Below are positions 5,889 to 13,132 of a DNA stretch of 44,089 nucleotides, in pieces; positions within the stretch are counted from its first letter, which is position 1, and each line of letters starts with the position of its first letter. Made by a program: the position numbers and the translations under genes. Source of the stretch: a virus; the IMG/VR virus record IMGVR_UViG_3300019458_000055, positions 1 through 44,089 of that record; one strand, given 5' to 3'. Below the pieces are notes generated by a model. The model saw only the letters and a program-made list of their open reading frames with translations. It did no database searches and had not been told where the DNA came from.

Positions 5889-7397
5889 ATGAAGCCGATT
5901 ATCAAGGCGTATGCTGAGGCGTGCAATTATCCGGGCACGCTAGACGAGGGTGCTGTCGACCGCGCCTTGCGAGAGTACGTTGCAGCTCTTGGCATCACGC
6001 GTGAGGTAGTGCAGCTCCGCGAAGGTTGGACGTTGGAGCAGCATCCATCTCTCGCGCGTTTCGCCACGGCCGTTGCGGCTGATGCGCGTCAGCGTATCGA
6101 GAAGCAACGGCCAGTCGCTGCTCTCGCTGCTGGCGATGCTCTCACTGCTCGCGATGCTCGCGATGCTCTCGCTGCTCGCGATGCTCGCGCTGCTCTCGCT
6201 GCTGGCGATGCTCGCGCTGCTCTCGCTGCTCGCGATGCTCGCGCTGCTCGCGATGCTCGCGATGCTCGCGATGCTCTCGATGCTCGCGATGCTGGCGATG
6301 CTCGCGCTGCTCGCGATGCTCGCGATGCTCTCGCTGCTCGCGATGCTCGCGCTGCTCTCGCTGCTGGCGATGCTCGCGCTGCTCTCGCTGCTCTCGATGC
6401 TCGTGATGCTCGCGATGCTCGCGATGCTCTCGCTGCTCGCGCTGCTCTCACTGCTCGCGCTGCTCTCGCTGCTCGCGATGCTCGTGATGCTCGCGATGCT
6501 CGCGATGCTCGCGATGCTCGCGATGCTGGCGATGCTCTCACTGCTCGCGATGCTCGCGCTGCTCGCGATGCTCTCGCTGCTCGCGATGCTCGCGATGCTC
6601 GTGATGCTCGCGATGCTCTCGCTGCTCTCGCTGCTCGCGCTGCTCGCGCTGCTCGCGATGCTCGCGCTGCTCTCGATGCTCGCGATGCTGGCGATGCTGG
6701 CGATGCTGGCGATGCTGCACCACGCCGCTTCGCGGCGTGGTGCATACAAGGCACGACGTGGGGGTGGGACTGGTGGTATCGTGAGGTTTCGTATCTCGCG
6801 TGCACGCACATCGGTGCAGTCCAGATGGGATTCGAACAGGTGTCGCGCTGGGCCAAGCCAGTCTATGACGCGTTCCTGATGGGTTGCTGGCTGATCCACT
6901 TTACTGACGACACGCTCTACTGGGCAGCCAAACCAGTCGTTCACTTCAAGACGATTCCAGGCGGCGCGCGCCGGTTGCATAACGAGAACGGGGCGGCGCT
7001 CGAGTCGGTGGTGGAGCGACTGTACTTCTGGCATGGCGTGCTGGTTCCGGCATTCGTAGTAGTGAAGCCAGAGTGGATCACGACGCAGCACATCGCAGAC
7101 GAAGCGAACGTGGAAGTCCGGCGCATCATGATGGAGCGCTACGGGTACGAGCGTTACCTGACTGACATCGGCGCGAAGCGTGTACAGGCTGACGACTACG
7201 GCGAGCTATTCCGCGTGTCGCGTGCGAACGATTCGGATCTCGTAATGGTGCGGGTGGTGAACTCGACACCAGAGCCAAATGGCGAGTACAAACGCTACAT
7301 GCTCCGAGTGCCGCCGCAGATCGAGCGGGCGAGGGAAGGTGTCGCGTGGTCGTTCGGTCTCAGCGAAGGCGAGTACGCGCCAGCCATCCAGACCTAG
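5889..7397 (+). CDS. DUF6745-like protein with a 200-residue triplet-repeat insert
   Basis: 502 aa. Residues 1-76 form an ordinary alpha/beta start. Residues ~77-276 are pure tripeptide repeats, Ala-(Arg/Leu/Gly)-(Asp/Ala/Thr). Residues ~280-500 match my recollection of DUF6745: an aromatic patch (WGWDWWYREVSYL), LHNENGAALE, LYFWHGVLVPAFVVVKPEWIT, and EVRRIMMERYGYERYLTDIGAKRVQ. The function of that family is unknown. ATG 5889 is chosen because it follows the upstream stop by 2 bases and opens a sensible N-terminus. The gene ends just before the methyltransferase gene, and its neighbour at 5542 is a usual partner. Confidence 0.8.
   Translation: MKPIIKAYAEACNYPGTLDEGAVDRALREYVAALGITREVVQLREGWTLEQHPSLARFATAVAADARQRIEKQRPVAALAAGDALTARDARDALAARDARAALAAGDARAALAARDARAARDARDARDALDARDAGDARAARDARDALAARDARAALAAGDARAALAALDARDARDARDALAARAALTARAALAARDARDARDARDARDARDAGDALTARDARAARDALAARDARDARDARDALAALAARAARAARDARAALDARDAGDAGDAGDAAPRRFAAWCIQGTTWGWDWWYREVSYLACTHIGAVQMGFEQVSRWAKPVYDAFLMGCWLIHFTDDTLYWAAKPVVHFKTIPGGARRLHNENGAALESVVERLYFWHGVLVPAFVVVKPEWITTQHIADEANVEVRRIMMERYGYERYLTDIGAKRVQADDYGELFRVSRANDSDLVMVRVVNSTPEPNGEYKRYMLRVPPQIERAREGVAWSFGLSEGEYAPAIQT
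6117..6716 (+). repeat. 600-nt tandem array of 9-bp units (about 67 copies)
   Basis: Units read GCT, then CGC/CTC/GGC/CGT, then GAT/GCT/ACT. Variants differ by single bases, and nearly every alanine is GCT although the rest of the genome favours GCG/GCC, so the array grew by slippage or unequal exchange rather than by protein-level selection on an old repeat. A longer block (about 70 nt starting near 6156) recurs near 6315. No frame on the + strand has a stop, which explains long shadow frames on both strands. Confidence 0.95.
6716..6744. other. Perfect 13-bp inverted repeat with 3-nt loop inside coding sequence
   Basis: Bases 6716-6728 are the exact reverse complement of 6732-6744, with loop TTC. 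It starts at the last base of the triplet array and encodes the residues that begin the DUF6745-like part (APRRFAAWC). A stem this strong in mRNA right after a repeat array is unusual. It may mark a recombination or slippage boundary. Confidence 0.8.
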
Positions 7398-7399
7398 CG

Positions 7400-8185
7400 A
7401 TGACGCACACGACCACAGCCGGCACGTTGTCGCAGGAGCGAGCGCGGAGCGCGCAGGAAGCGCGGCGGTTGGCCCACACGGACCTTCGCATGCCGGATGT
7501 GGCACGCTACGATGCGCCAGCAGCGGACACGATCTACCCGCTGGAGTACGCGTACTATCTGCTGCCTAACATTGTGGGAAAGCATGTCCTAGACTATGGC
7601 TGCGGCGATGGGCTGAACACGGTGGGCCTGCTGCGGCGTGGAGCGTATGTAGTGGCGCTTGATATATCGGCAGACCTCTTGCGCGTTGCTAAGCAACGAG
7701 CACTGACGAATGTCGGCAAAACAGGTGTATGGTTCTACTGCGCTGACGCACACGCTACGAGACTATCCGCCGCTTGGTTCGATGTCGTGTTCGGGACGGC
7801 GATCTTGCACCATCTGGACTTGGACCGCGCCCTCACAGAAGTGTACCGTCTGCTCAAACCGGGCGGCGTGGCGATCTTCAAGGAGCCCATGCGATCATCG
7901 GCTGTGCTTCGCGCGATCCGGCGGCTGATCCCGTACACCACGCCGGAAACGTCACCGGACGAGTACCCATTACGCGCATCGGACTGGGACGCGGCAATCA
8001 GGCGAGCTGGCTTCACGCTCGAGCAGTCCAAGGACTTCCTGTTGCCGACGACCAATGTGATCGAGGCGTTCCTGCCCAGGTTCGCGCGCTGGAGCTACCG
8101 CCTGGACGCGTGGCTGTTGCGGTACGTGCCGTTCTTACGGTTCTACGCCTCGCAGCGCGTCGTGCGCTTGCGCAAGGGAGCCTAA
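7400..8185 (+). CDS. Class I SAM-dependent methyltransferase (Methyltransf_11 type)
   Basis: 261 aa. Motif I is VLDYGCGDGLNT near residues 63-74, motif II acid is in VVALDIS, and motif post-I/IV is FDVVFGTAILHHLDLDRALTEVYRLLKPGGVAIFKEPM. This is the UbiE/small-molecule type rather than a DNA methyltransferase, since it lacks DPPY/NPPF or a target recognition domain. The C-terminus (IRRAGFTLEQSKDF) follows the usual fold. The substrate is unknown; nucleotide, sugar or lipid are possible. ATG 7400 follows the previous stop at once. It is an accessory gene, likely acquired. Confidence 0.85.
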   Translation: MTHTTTAGTLSQERARSAQEARRLAHTDLRMPDVARYDAPAADTIYPLEYAYYLLPNIVGKHVLDYGCGDGLNTVGLLRRGAYVVALDISADLLRVAKQRALTNVGKTGVWFYCADAHATRLSAAWFDVVFGTAILHHLDLDRALTEVYRLLKPGGVAIFKEPMRSSAVLRAIRRLIPYTTPETSPDEYPLRASDWDAAIRRAGFTLEQSKDFLLPTTNVIEAFLPRFARWSYRLDAWLLRYVPFLRFYASQRVVRLRKGA

Positions 8186-8190
8186 CGACA

Positions 8191-8400
8191 ATGGCGTCGA
8201 ACTATGGTCAATGTCACTGTGGACACCATATATCAGAGCACTATAACTGCGGTGCGCCGTGGGAAATGGCTTGTTATAGGTGTGGATGTTATCAGTTCAC
8301 AGACCGAGCGTTTCAGACGCGCGAGGTTTGGCAACTCAAGACCAGCGAGAAACGCGCCGACCCGAAAGGTTGGGAACGCCGACATGCGAAATACCGCTAG
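8191..8400 (+). CDS. Small cysteine/histidine-rich zinc-ribbon-like protein
   Basis: 69 aa. CHCGHHISEHYNC and CYRCGCYQF give several metal ligands in two knuckles. The tail is basic (KRADPKGWERRHAKYR). Ribosome site AAGGGAG (8174-8180) supports ATG 8191. A nucleic-acid or protein-binding adaptor is plausible. No family name is certain. Confidence 0.65.
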   Translation: MASNYGQCHCGHHISEHYNCGAPWEMACYRCGCYQFTDRAFQTREVWQLKTSEKRADPKGWERRHAKYR

Positions 8401-8419
8401 TCCCGGAGGGTTCCTAACG

Positions 8420-8746
8420 ATGCCACCCTCTGAAGTCGAGCTGTGCGCCATTGTGCGCGATTGGCTGTTGCTCGACGGCTGGGACGTGCATCAAGAAGTG
8501 TCGTCGGTACGCGGCACTATTGATATGCTTGCAGTGGGCGGGAAGCTGCTCTGGGCTATCGAAGCAAAAACACGCTTGAGCTTTGGAGTGTGCGCACAGG
8601 CGCTAGAACGAAAGGCCGCGGTGCATCAAGTCAGTATCGCGGTGCCCAAGAGGCGAGCGCTACATAACCGATGCTTCAATTCCGGGAACCTAGACGATGG
8701 ATCGCGAGAGCATCCCGACTTACGTCGGACGGTGCACGGTGTGTAA
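8420..8746 (+). CDS. Small PD-(D/E)XK nuclease-like protein
   Basis: 108 aa with GGAGGG (8405-8410) before ATG 8420. VRDWLLLDGWDVHQEVSSVRGTIDMLAVGGKLLWAIEAKTRLSFG has the D...ExK core (D about 35, E about 48, K about 50) typical of Mrr/VRR-type restriction-like nucleases. After AVPKRR the sequence (ALHNRCFNSGNLDDGSRE) no longer looks like the family and overlaps the next gene by 50 bases. The last third may therefore be a frameshifted or degenerate tail. It may act in DNA processing or host DNA damage. Confidence 0.7.
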   Translation: MPPSEVELCAIVRDWLLLDGWDVHQEVSSVRGTIDMLAVGGKLLWAIEAKTRLSFGVCAQALERKAAVHQVSIAVPKRRALHNRCFNSGNLDDGSREHPDLRRTVHGV

Positions 8747-8948
8747 AGGCATCGTCTACGCGCATGTCTACGACGATGACGCTAAAGCGACGCGGAGCAA
8801 AGAAATCGCACGCGAAATTGCCGCGTGCGTTAGGCACGGATACACGGTTAGTCTGGAGGCCGTTCGCGACGTGCGCAGCGGCATCTTTTGCGAGTGTATT
8901 CGTGCAAAGCGACCGCGACGCGTACAGCAACGATCCCTGCCGTTATAG
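8697..8948 (+). CDS. Small CxxC protein
   Basis: 83 aa. CTVCKGIVYAHVYDDD near the start and FCECIRAKR near the end could form one zinc site. The middle (KEIAREIAACVRHGYTVSLEAV) is a helix-strand unit. ATG 8697 follows a TAG by 3 bases in a junction style common in this genome, though that TAG is out of frame with the nuclease gene that runs over it. It is not a recognised family. Confidence 0.55.
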   Translation: MDRESIPTYVGRCTVCKGIVYAHVYDDDAKATRSKEIAREIAACVRHGYTVSLEAVRDVRSGIFCECIRAKRPRRVQQRSLPL

Positions 8949-8950
8949 CG

Positions 8951-9160
8951 ATGCCGCCCCTAATCACGAAGGACGACAGCGGACTGGGGCCAGAGTTCGC
9001 TGCGTGTATGCGCCTCATGGGCATCGCAACAAAGGAACCGGGCGAACCGATTCAGCCGCTATCGCATGAAGAACACAAAGCGATTGCGCGAGAACTCATG
9101 CGCCTCTTTGAGATGGCTAACATGTGCACATGTGGGGCGAGCCAACCGGAGGACGCCTAA
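8951..9160 (+). CDS. Small hypothetical protein with C-terminal CxC
   Basis: 69 aa. ATG 8951 follows the previous stop by 2 bases. The helical centre (HEEHKAIARELMRLFEMANM) ends in CTCGASQPEDA. The stop overlaps the next start (TAATG). I do not recognise it. The run of four tiny proteins here is typical of a phage accessory region. Confidence 0.5.
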   Translation: MPPLITKDDSGLGPEFAACMRLMGIATKEPGEPIQPLSHEEHKAIARELMRLFEMANMCTCGASQPEDA

Positions 9161-9384
9161 TGACTCCGCCCCTGCTCACGTTCGTCGTGCATGCGGCCGA
9201 GTCGGGACGGTTGCCCAAACCGGACGCGGAGCTTGGGCTCGTCCAGGCACCGGACCGCCGACTGGCGCGCGCGATCGCCACGGCCCAATGGCCGGGCCAG
9301 ATCCTCTGTATCCAGCCGTTAGGCGCCGTGCTCACCTCAACGCGCGCGCCGAAGAAGAAACGCACTTGGTGGGGACAACGATGA
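9160..9384 (+). CDS. Small hypothetical protein
   Basis: 74 aa, TAATG-coupled to the gene before. MTPPLLTFVVHAAESGRLPKPDAELGLVQAPDRRLARAIAT is alpha/beta, and the end is very basic (APKKKRTWWGQR). It may bind nucleic acid through the tail. No family was recognised. Confidence 0.5.
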   Translation: MTPPLLTFVVHAAESGRLPKPDAELGLVQAPDRRLARAIATAQWPGQILCIQPLGAVLTSTRAPKKKRTWWGQR

Positions 9385-9491
9385 TAACCCGCTCTTGCGC
9401 CCGTGGCCGGACGATGCTATGGTGGCGCTCCGCTTGCGATGGCTCCCGTGGGCTGTGGCGACCCCAATATTGGGCGCCGGTATGGATGTGA
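9381..9491 (+). CDS. Doubtful mini-ORF
   Basis: A 36-aa frame that overlaps the previous stop (ATGA) and encodes a Trp/Arg-rich product (MITRSCARGRTMLWWRSACDG). Only the ATGA junction argues for it. The sequence has no conserved look and may be leader for the next gene. A 12-nt palindrome lies inside at 9463-9474. Confidence 0.2.
   Translation: MITRSCARGRTMLWWRSACDGSRGLWRPQYWAPVWM
9463..9474. promoter_or_regulatory. 12-nt perfect palindrome
   Basis: CCCAATATTGGG lies in the 170-base gap ahead of the gene at 9558, one of the few larger spacers. It could be an operator. No promoter elements with proper spacing were found nearby. Confidence 0.3.
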
Positions 9492-9557
9492 TGCCGCACG
9501 CGTCACGCGTGGCGGGGAGCCCTTCACTGAAGTCCGGCGCTTTGCCCCACTTGCACA

Positions 9558-10412
9558 ATGGCTCGTGTGAACCTCTGGCGGCCTGAACCGAAGCGGAAGG
9601 CTGGCGTTGTTCGGCCTGCGGTTGTTGCTGGCGTGCCGATGGCGCGCTACCGACATAGTGAGTTAGCAGTTCGACTGCGCCGACGATCCAATCTCCCGCA
9701 GCAAGAACCCGGTATTGCGTGGGCGCGGCTCGGTGAGCGACATGAGAAGGATCGCGCACGGAATGACGTGCTAGAACTCCTCACGGCGGATGCGTTTCGG
9801 ACGAAGAAGCTGCGCATCCTGACATTTCCCGGGATCTGGTGGGAGTTCGAGCGCTTACTGATTGCGCAGCGTATTGGTATGCGGCCAGGAGGAGACCTCG
9901 CGCTCAGGTTCCGTCGCCTCCACATTGTCGCGCTCGAGCGCGAAGAGACCATCTTTCGTGCTGCGGTGGCGAATATGCCGCGCTTCGGGACCATCCGCAT
10001 CGTTGAGACACCGACCTTTGCAACCGCTGCTGTGAAGACTGAATGCATCCAGCGGTTTTTTCGCACGTCCTTTGAGGACTACGTACTGCGTGAGAATGCC
10101 ACACCCGGAGTAGCGCCGCGGCAATGTTTCGACGCGGCGTGGTTGGACTTCAATGGCCATATTGGGCCTCGCCGTCTCGAGGCGATCGGACAGTTCTGGA
10201 ATAACCAGTTACGCCGGCTATTGGTGGTTACCCTCCTGAATGGGAGAACACATCCCGATGTTGGGGCCTTGATCAGTGCCCACGGGACTGTTGAACGTAT
10301 GCTGGAAGCGCACCTACCTGGCGCCTGTTGTGAACGTGCGATGTACTACGGCGACGGGGCCCCGATGGTCCAAGTTGTGTTGCGGAAGTCAGGCGCTTTC
10401 GCTTCCCCGTAG
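9558..10412 (+). CDS. Unknown 284-aa protein, possible methyltransferase-like fold
   Basis: Residues ~1-65 are basic and arginine-rich. ILTFPGIWWEFERLLIAQR (about 87-105) resembles a glycine-containing nucleotide-binding turn after a beta strand, and FDAAWLDFNGHIGPRRLEAIGQFWNNQLRRLLVVTLLNGR (about 190-230) resembles the motif IV strand (AWLDFNG) and following helix and strand of a SAM-binding Rossmann fold. I infer a diverged methyltransferase-like protein; a structural role is also possible. It is the last gene before the replication initiator and is preceded by the largest internal spacer. Confidence 0.55.
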   Translation: MARVNLWRPEPKRKAGVVRPAVVAGVPMARYRHSELAVRLRRRSNLPQQEPGIAWARLGERHEKDRARNDVLELLTADAFRTKKLRILTFPGIWWEFERLLIAQRIGMRPGGDLALRFRRLHIVALEREETIFRAAVANMPRFGTIRIVETPTFATAAVKTECIQRFFRTSFEDYVLRENATPGVAPRQCFDAAWLDFNGHIGPRRLEAIGQFWNNQLRRLLVVTLLNGRTHPDVGALISAHGTVERMLEAHLPGACCERAMYYGDGAPMVQVVLRKSGAFASP

Positions 10413-10468
10413 GAGCAACTATCGCGTGTGGGATTTTCACGTTGAACTGGCGGACGACTGATCCCTTG

Positions 10469-11464
10469 ATGGCTCGACAACGGTTCGTGAAACCTGATGT
10501 CTTTCAGCATGCAGAGTTGCATGACGCGCAAGCCGAGTCTGGCCTGCCGCTCATCCTGGCCTATATCGGGCTCTGGTGTCAGTGCGACCGGCGGGGCTGC
10601 TTCGAGTGGAGACCCAAAGTGCTCAAGTTGCACATCATGCCGTTCGATCCGATCGACTTCGAGGCCGTGCTCACGGCGCTCGAGCGCGCCGGCTTTGTCC
10701 GACGCTATGACGTTGATGGACGGCCATTTGGCTACGTCCCCACCTTCGAGCGCCACCAACATATCCACCCCAAGGAGGCCGCGAATCGACTCATCCCAGA
10801 CCCGCCCGACTACTGTAAAACCACTGGCGAAACTAGAACTAGCCTAGAACTAGCCGCGGCAAATGCCTCATGCATGACCGATAAAACAGTGGCTAGCCTA
10901 GAACTAACCACTGATGAAACTATGGCTAGCCCGTCGGCTTCTAACCGATACCGATACCGAGCTTCTAATACGGCTATACCGTCCGATACCGATACCGATA
11001 CCGCGGTTCTGACCGAACCGCGCGGTGGTTCGGTCGGCGGCGCTACGCGCTCGGATCGGTCAACCGCGTCGGCACGAGCCGAACAGCTCGTCGATGGTGC
11101 CAACGCCGCCGTGCAAACTCGGTTCAACGGCGCCGCATTGCTCAAAGCGGGGAGCCATGCGCTCGAGCTCGTGCACGCGCTGGACACGGCAGGCATCTCG
11201 ATCGAGACCGCGATCGCGAGCATGGGCGAGCAGATGGAGTGCTACACCCGAGACAAGCCGCCACGGTCGGTCCGATACTTCACGCCCGGCATCCTGAGAG
11301 CGGGTGCCACGCCAGCGTATGAGCCGTTGCCCGCCAAAGGGCGCCAGGTGAACTACAACCCGCCGACCCCAGAACCTGACCCGGCTGAGCTCGTCGCGGC
11401 CGCGACTGTCGGCGCGATGATGAGCAGCCTCGCCAAACAACTCAAACCCCAACAACCCACATGA
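10469..11464 (+). CDS. Replication initiator/organiser with N-terminal winged-helix domain
   Basis: 331 aa from ATG 10469; an upstream TTG is less likely. MARQRFVKPDVFQHAELHD...LILAYIGLWCQCDRRGCFEWRPKVLKLHIMPFDPIDFEAVLTALERAGFVRRYDVDGRPFGYVPTFERHQHIHPKEA (residues 1-105) is the familiar phage replisome-organiser winged-helix domain. A Ser/Thr-rich linker (about 115-200) coincides with DNA repeats. The C-terminal part (LELVHALDTAGISIETAIASMGEQMECYTRDKPPRSVRYFTPGILR) resembles the loader-contact part of such proteins. It would bind the origin and recruit host helicase machinery, as lambda O or phage DnaT/DnaD-like proteins do. No phage helicase is present. Confidence 0.75.
   Translation: MARQRFVKPDVFQHAELHDAQAESGLPLILAYIGLWCQCDRRGCFEWRPKVLKLHIMPFDPIDFEAVLTALERAGFVRRYDVDGRPFGYVPTFERHQHIHPKEAANRLIPDPPDYCKTTGETRTSLELAAANASCMTDKTVASLELTTDETMASPSASNRYRYRASNTAIPSDTDTDTAVLTEPRGGSVGGATRSDRSTASARAEQLVDGANAAVQTRFNGAALLKAGSHALELVHALDTAGISIETAIASMGEQMECYTRDKPPRSVRYFTPGILRAGATPAYEPLPAKGRQVNYNPPTPEPDPAELVAAATVGAMMSSLAKQLKPQQPT
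10831..11035. other. Candidate replication origin: iterons inside the initiator gene
   Basis: A 17-mer CTAGCCTAGAACTAGCC (10839-10855) recurs at 10893-10909 with one change, and shorter CTAGCC copies lie at 10925. GATACC hexamers form tandem runs at 10945-10960 and 10983-11003. A 9-bp inverted repeat (11011-11019/11027-11035) follows. The stretch is richer in A/T than its surroundings and encodes only the Ser/Thr linker. Lambda places its origin in the same spot of gene O. Confidence 0.55.
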
Positions 11465-11658
11465 CCTCGCCTGCGAACATCCGGCTGAGTAATATCCACG
11501 ACGACGATTACGCATGGCTGCGGTTGCTCGTCTTAGACTTTGAGGATAGTGTGATTGACTTCGCCTACGTCCCGGTCGCTGCCCGGCTGGAAGTCCTGCG
11601 CGAACGCCGGCGAGAACTGGTCCGAGCGATCGCGGCCCGGATGGAGGCCAAGAAATGA
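11461..11658 (+). CDS. Small hypothetical protein
   Basis: 65 aa, ATGA-coupled to both neighbours. The helical, charged C-terminus (ARLEVLRERRRELVRAIAARMEAKK) suggests a coiled coil. Between initiator and VRR-NUC it may assist replication. It is not recognised. Confidence 0.55.
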   Translation: MTSPANIRLSNIHDDDYAWLRLLVLDFEDSVIDFAYVPVAARLEVLRERRRELVRAIAARMEAKK

Positions 11659-12131
11659 CCGTGACCCGCGCATGGCTCGCCGAACGTGGCTACACCGTCG
11701 TGGATGGCAAAGCTGTCCCTACCGCGTCGATCGCGCCACCGGAACTGGCACTACTACCCACGTTCCCGGACCCCAACGGCTGCTGGTGCATCGACGGCGA
11801 GTGGACGCGCGCCAGCGACCAACCGAGCGACACGGACGACCGAGAAGGCAAGCATCAAGAGCAGATCCGCCAGCTCTTCACGTCCAAAGGCTGTCGCGTG
11901 CTCTGCTTGTCCCAATACCGCCCCAGCGCGATCGCCAAGGGCGTGCCAGACTTGTACGTGTTCGGTGAGATCCGAGGCGAGGCGTTCTGGTGGGAGACCA
12001 AACGGCCACGAGGCGGGATCATGTCCCCAGACCAGATCGCCTTCGCGCTTGATTGCGCACGAACGCACACCCTCTACGGCTGCGGCCCGCTCAGTGCCGC
12101 CTACCAGTTCGCCCAGGCGATCGGCCTGTGA
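11655..12131 (+). CDS. VRR-NUC domain nuclease
   Basis: 158 aa. Residues ~1-70 are a variable start with a CWCIDGEW patch. From about 75 the VRR-NUC (PD-(D/E)XK) domain is clear: EGKHQEQIRQLFTSKGCRVLCLSQYRP, GVPDLYVF (acid near 99), FWWETKRPRGGIMSPDQIAF (ExK near 113-115), and the closing TLYGCGPLSAAYQFAQ. Phage VRR-NUC proteins often act on branched DNA (Holliday junction or flap cutting) before packaging. It overlaps its upstream neighbour by ATGA. Confidence 0.88.
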   Translation: MTVTRAWLAERGYTVVDGKAVPTASIAPPELALLPTFPDPNGCWCIDGEWTRASDQPSDTDDREGKHQEQIRQLFTSKGCRVLCLSQYRPSAIAKGVPDLYVFGEIRGEAFWWETKRPRGGIMSPDQIAFALDCARTHTLYGCGPLSAAYQFAQAIGL

Positions 12132-12163
12132 GTACACCTGTTAGGGTCTATTGACATGGGCGT

Positions 12164-12442
12164 GTGAGTACCGGGCTCTTCCCTGTTCTGAGCGAGAATG
12201 ACCTTGACGTGTTGCATTGGATGCTAGACCACGCCACGCCGGGATTCGTTCTCGCATCCATCGCCGACTATTGCGATGTCCGGGCCGTCGCCGCGTCTGC
12301 CTCCACGACGACGACCCCGGGCCGCCGTGTCGTTTCCTCTAGAAAATGGCAACGCTGCGCGGAACGGATTATGGCGGCGGCCTTGTCTCCTGCCGTCCGT
12401 GACGTGGATCACGGTATGAGCGCTATTGATGACCGCTCCTGA
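12164..12442 (+). CDS. Hypothetical protein
   Basis: 92 aa from GTG 12164. MSTGLFPVLSENDLDVLHWMLDHATPGFVLASIADYCDVRA looks like a folded helical unit, while the C-terminal half is of low quality (ASASTTTTPGRRVVSSRKW). It overlaps the small-terminase start by 14 bases. The sequence around its start (TGTGAGTAC) also occurs at 12128, at the stop of the previous gene. Moderate doubt about the real frame remains. Confidence 0.4.
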   Translation: MSTGLFPVLSENDLDVLHWMLDHATPGFVLASIADYCDVRAVAASASTTTTPGRRVVSSRKWQRCAERIMAAALSPAVRDVDHGMSAIDDRS

Positions 12443-12821
12443 TCCGATTAACGCGCCTAAATTCGCGGTGAGCCCGATCAATGGGGCCAAGATCCCGCTC
12501 GGGGTGCATCCGGGGCATACCGGCGGCAAGAAAGGCCGCTCTGGCCGCAAGAAGGACGAGCTGCGGCTCGCGCTCCGGCAAGGTTTGGAAGTGCTGCTGC
12601 CGATGATCGAGGCGAAGATCAAGGCGAAGAAAGCCACGTTAGCCGATCTGGTGAAAGTGGCGGAACTCCAAGCCAAGTATGGACTTGGCGCACCGCACGA
12701 GCTCAAGGTGAATACCGACGATGCCGAGCCGTTGGTAGTGATCCACGAGCATGTGCAAGTGCCATTGGACCGGTTGCGGTCAATCACGGCGAGCATCAGC
12801 GAGGAGGAGGAGGAGAGATGA
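12429..12821 (+). CDS. Putative small terminase subunit
   Basis: 130 aa from ATG 12429. GVHPGHTGGKKGRSGRKKDELRLALRQGLEVLLPMIEAKIK (about 27-70) has the basic G-K-x-GRSGRKK DNA-binding start and helices typical of phage small terminases. A second helical region (ATLADLVKVAELQAKYGLGAP) suits oligomerisation, and the tail is acidic (SEEEEER). It would recognise the packaging site and hand DNA to TerL, encoded 310 bases on. Assignment rests on motif and synteny. Confidence 0.65.
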   Translation: MTAPDPINAPKFAVSPINGAKIPLGVHPGHTGGKKGRSGRKKDELRLALRQGLEVLLPMIEAKIKAKKATLADLVKVAELQAKYGLGAPHELKVNTDDAEPLVVIHEHVQVPLDRLRSITASISEEEEER

Positions 12822-13132
12822 GTAAGTACCGCAAGAAACCTGTTGTGATTGAGGCCGTGCAACTGCGCTGGGACACGTGGGACGAAATGTGCGCGCACGC
12901 GGACGTCGGCAGGCTGACGGACGGCAAACCTGAAGGGTGTTATGTCGGGCCGAACGGTGAGCATGGCCCGGATCCCATTTGGGACGGCTATACCATTGGT
13001 CTCTATATCCCGACGCTAGAAGGGCTTATGGTCGCGCGCGAACAGGACTGGATCATTCGCGGGGTTGCGGGTGAGCTCTACCCGTGCAAGCCAGACATTT
13101 TCGCCGCGACATATGAGCTGGCGGACATCTAA
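12818..13132 (+). CDS. PGDYG-like small phage protein
   Basis: 104 aa. SKYRKKPVVIEAVQLRWDTW at the start and DWIIRGVAGELYPCKPDIFAATYE at the end are the recurring ends of this very widespread phage family of unknown function; the middle is variable. ATGA links it to the small terminase, and TAATG links it to the large one. Placement between the two terminase genes is unusual but translationally neat. Confidence 0.85.
   Translation: MSKYRKKPVVIEAVQLRWDTWDEMCAHADVGRLTDGKPEGCYVGPNGEHGPDPIWDGYTIGLYIPTLEGLMVAREQDWIIRGVAGELYPCKPDIFAATYELADI

Noticed and set aside
6117-6716. CRISPR-like or direct-repeat array
   Set aside because: Units are 9 bp with no spacers, in frame with a gene. This is coding microsatellite-type DNA.
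5940-7091. Long minus-strand and alternate-frame ORFs over the repeat (Ser-Ile-Ala, Arg-Ala-Ser, Leu-Ala-Met repeats)
   Set aside because: They exist because the 9-bp unit has no stop codons in these frames. Only the + frame from 5889 has non-repetitive flanks that match a protein family.
12152-12157. TTGACA as a promoter -35 box
   Set aside because: No -10-like hexamer at 16-18 bases; the region lies between tightly spaced genes.
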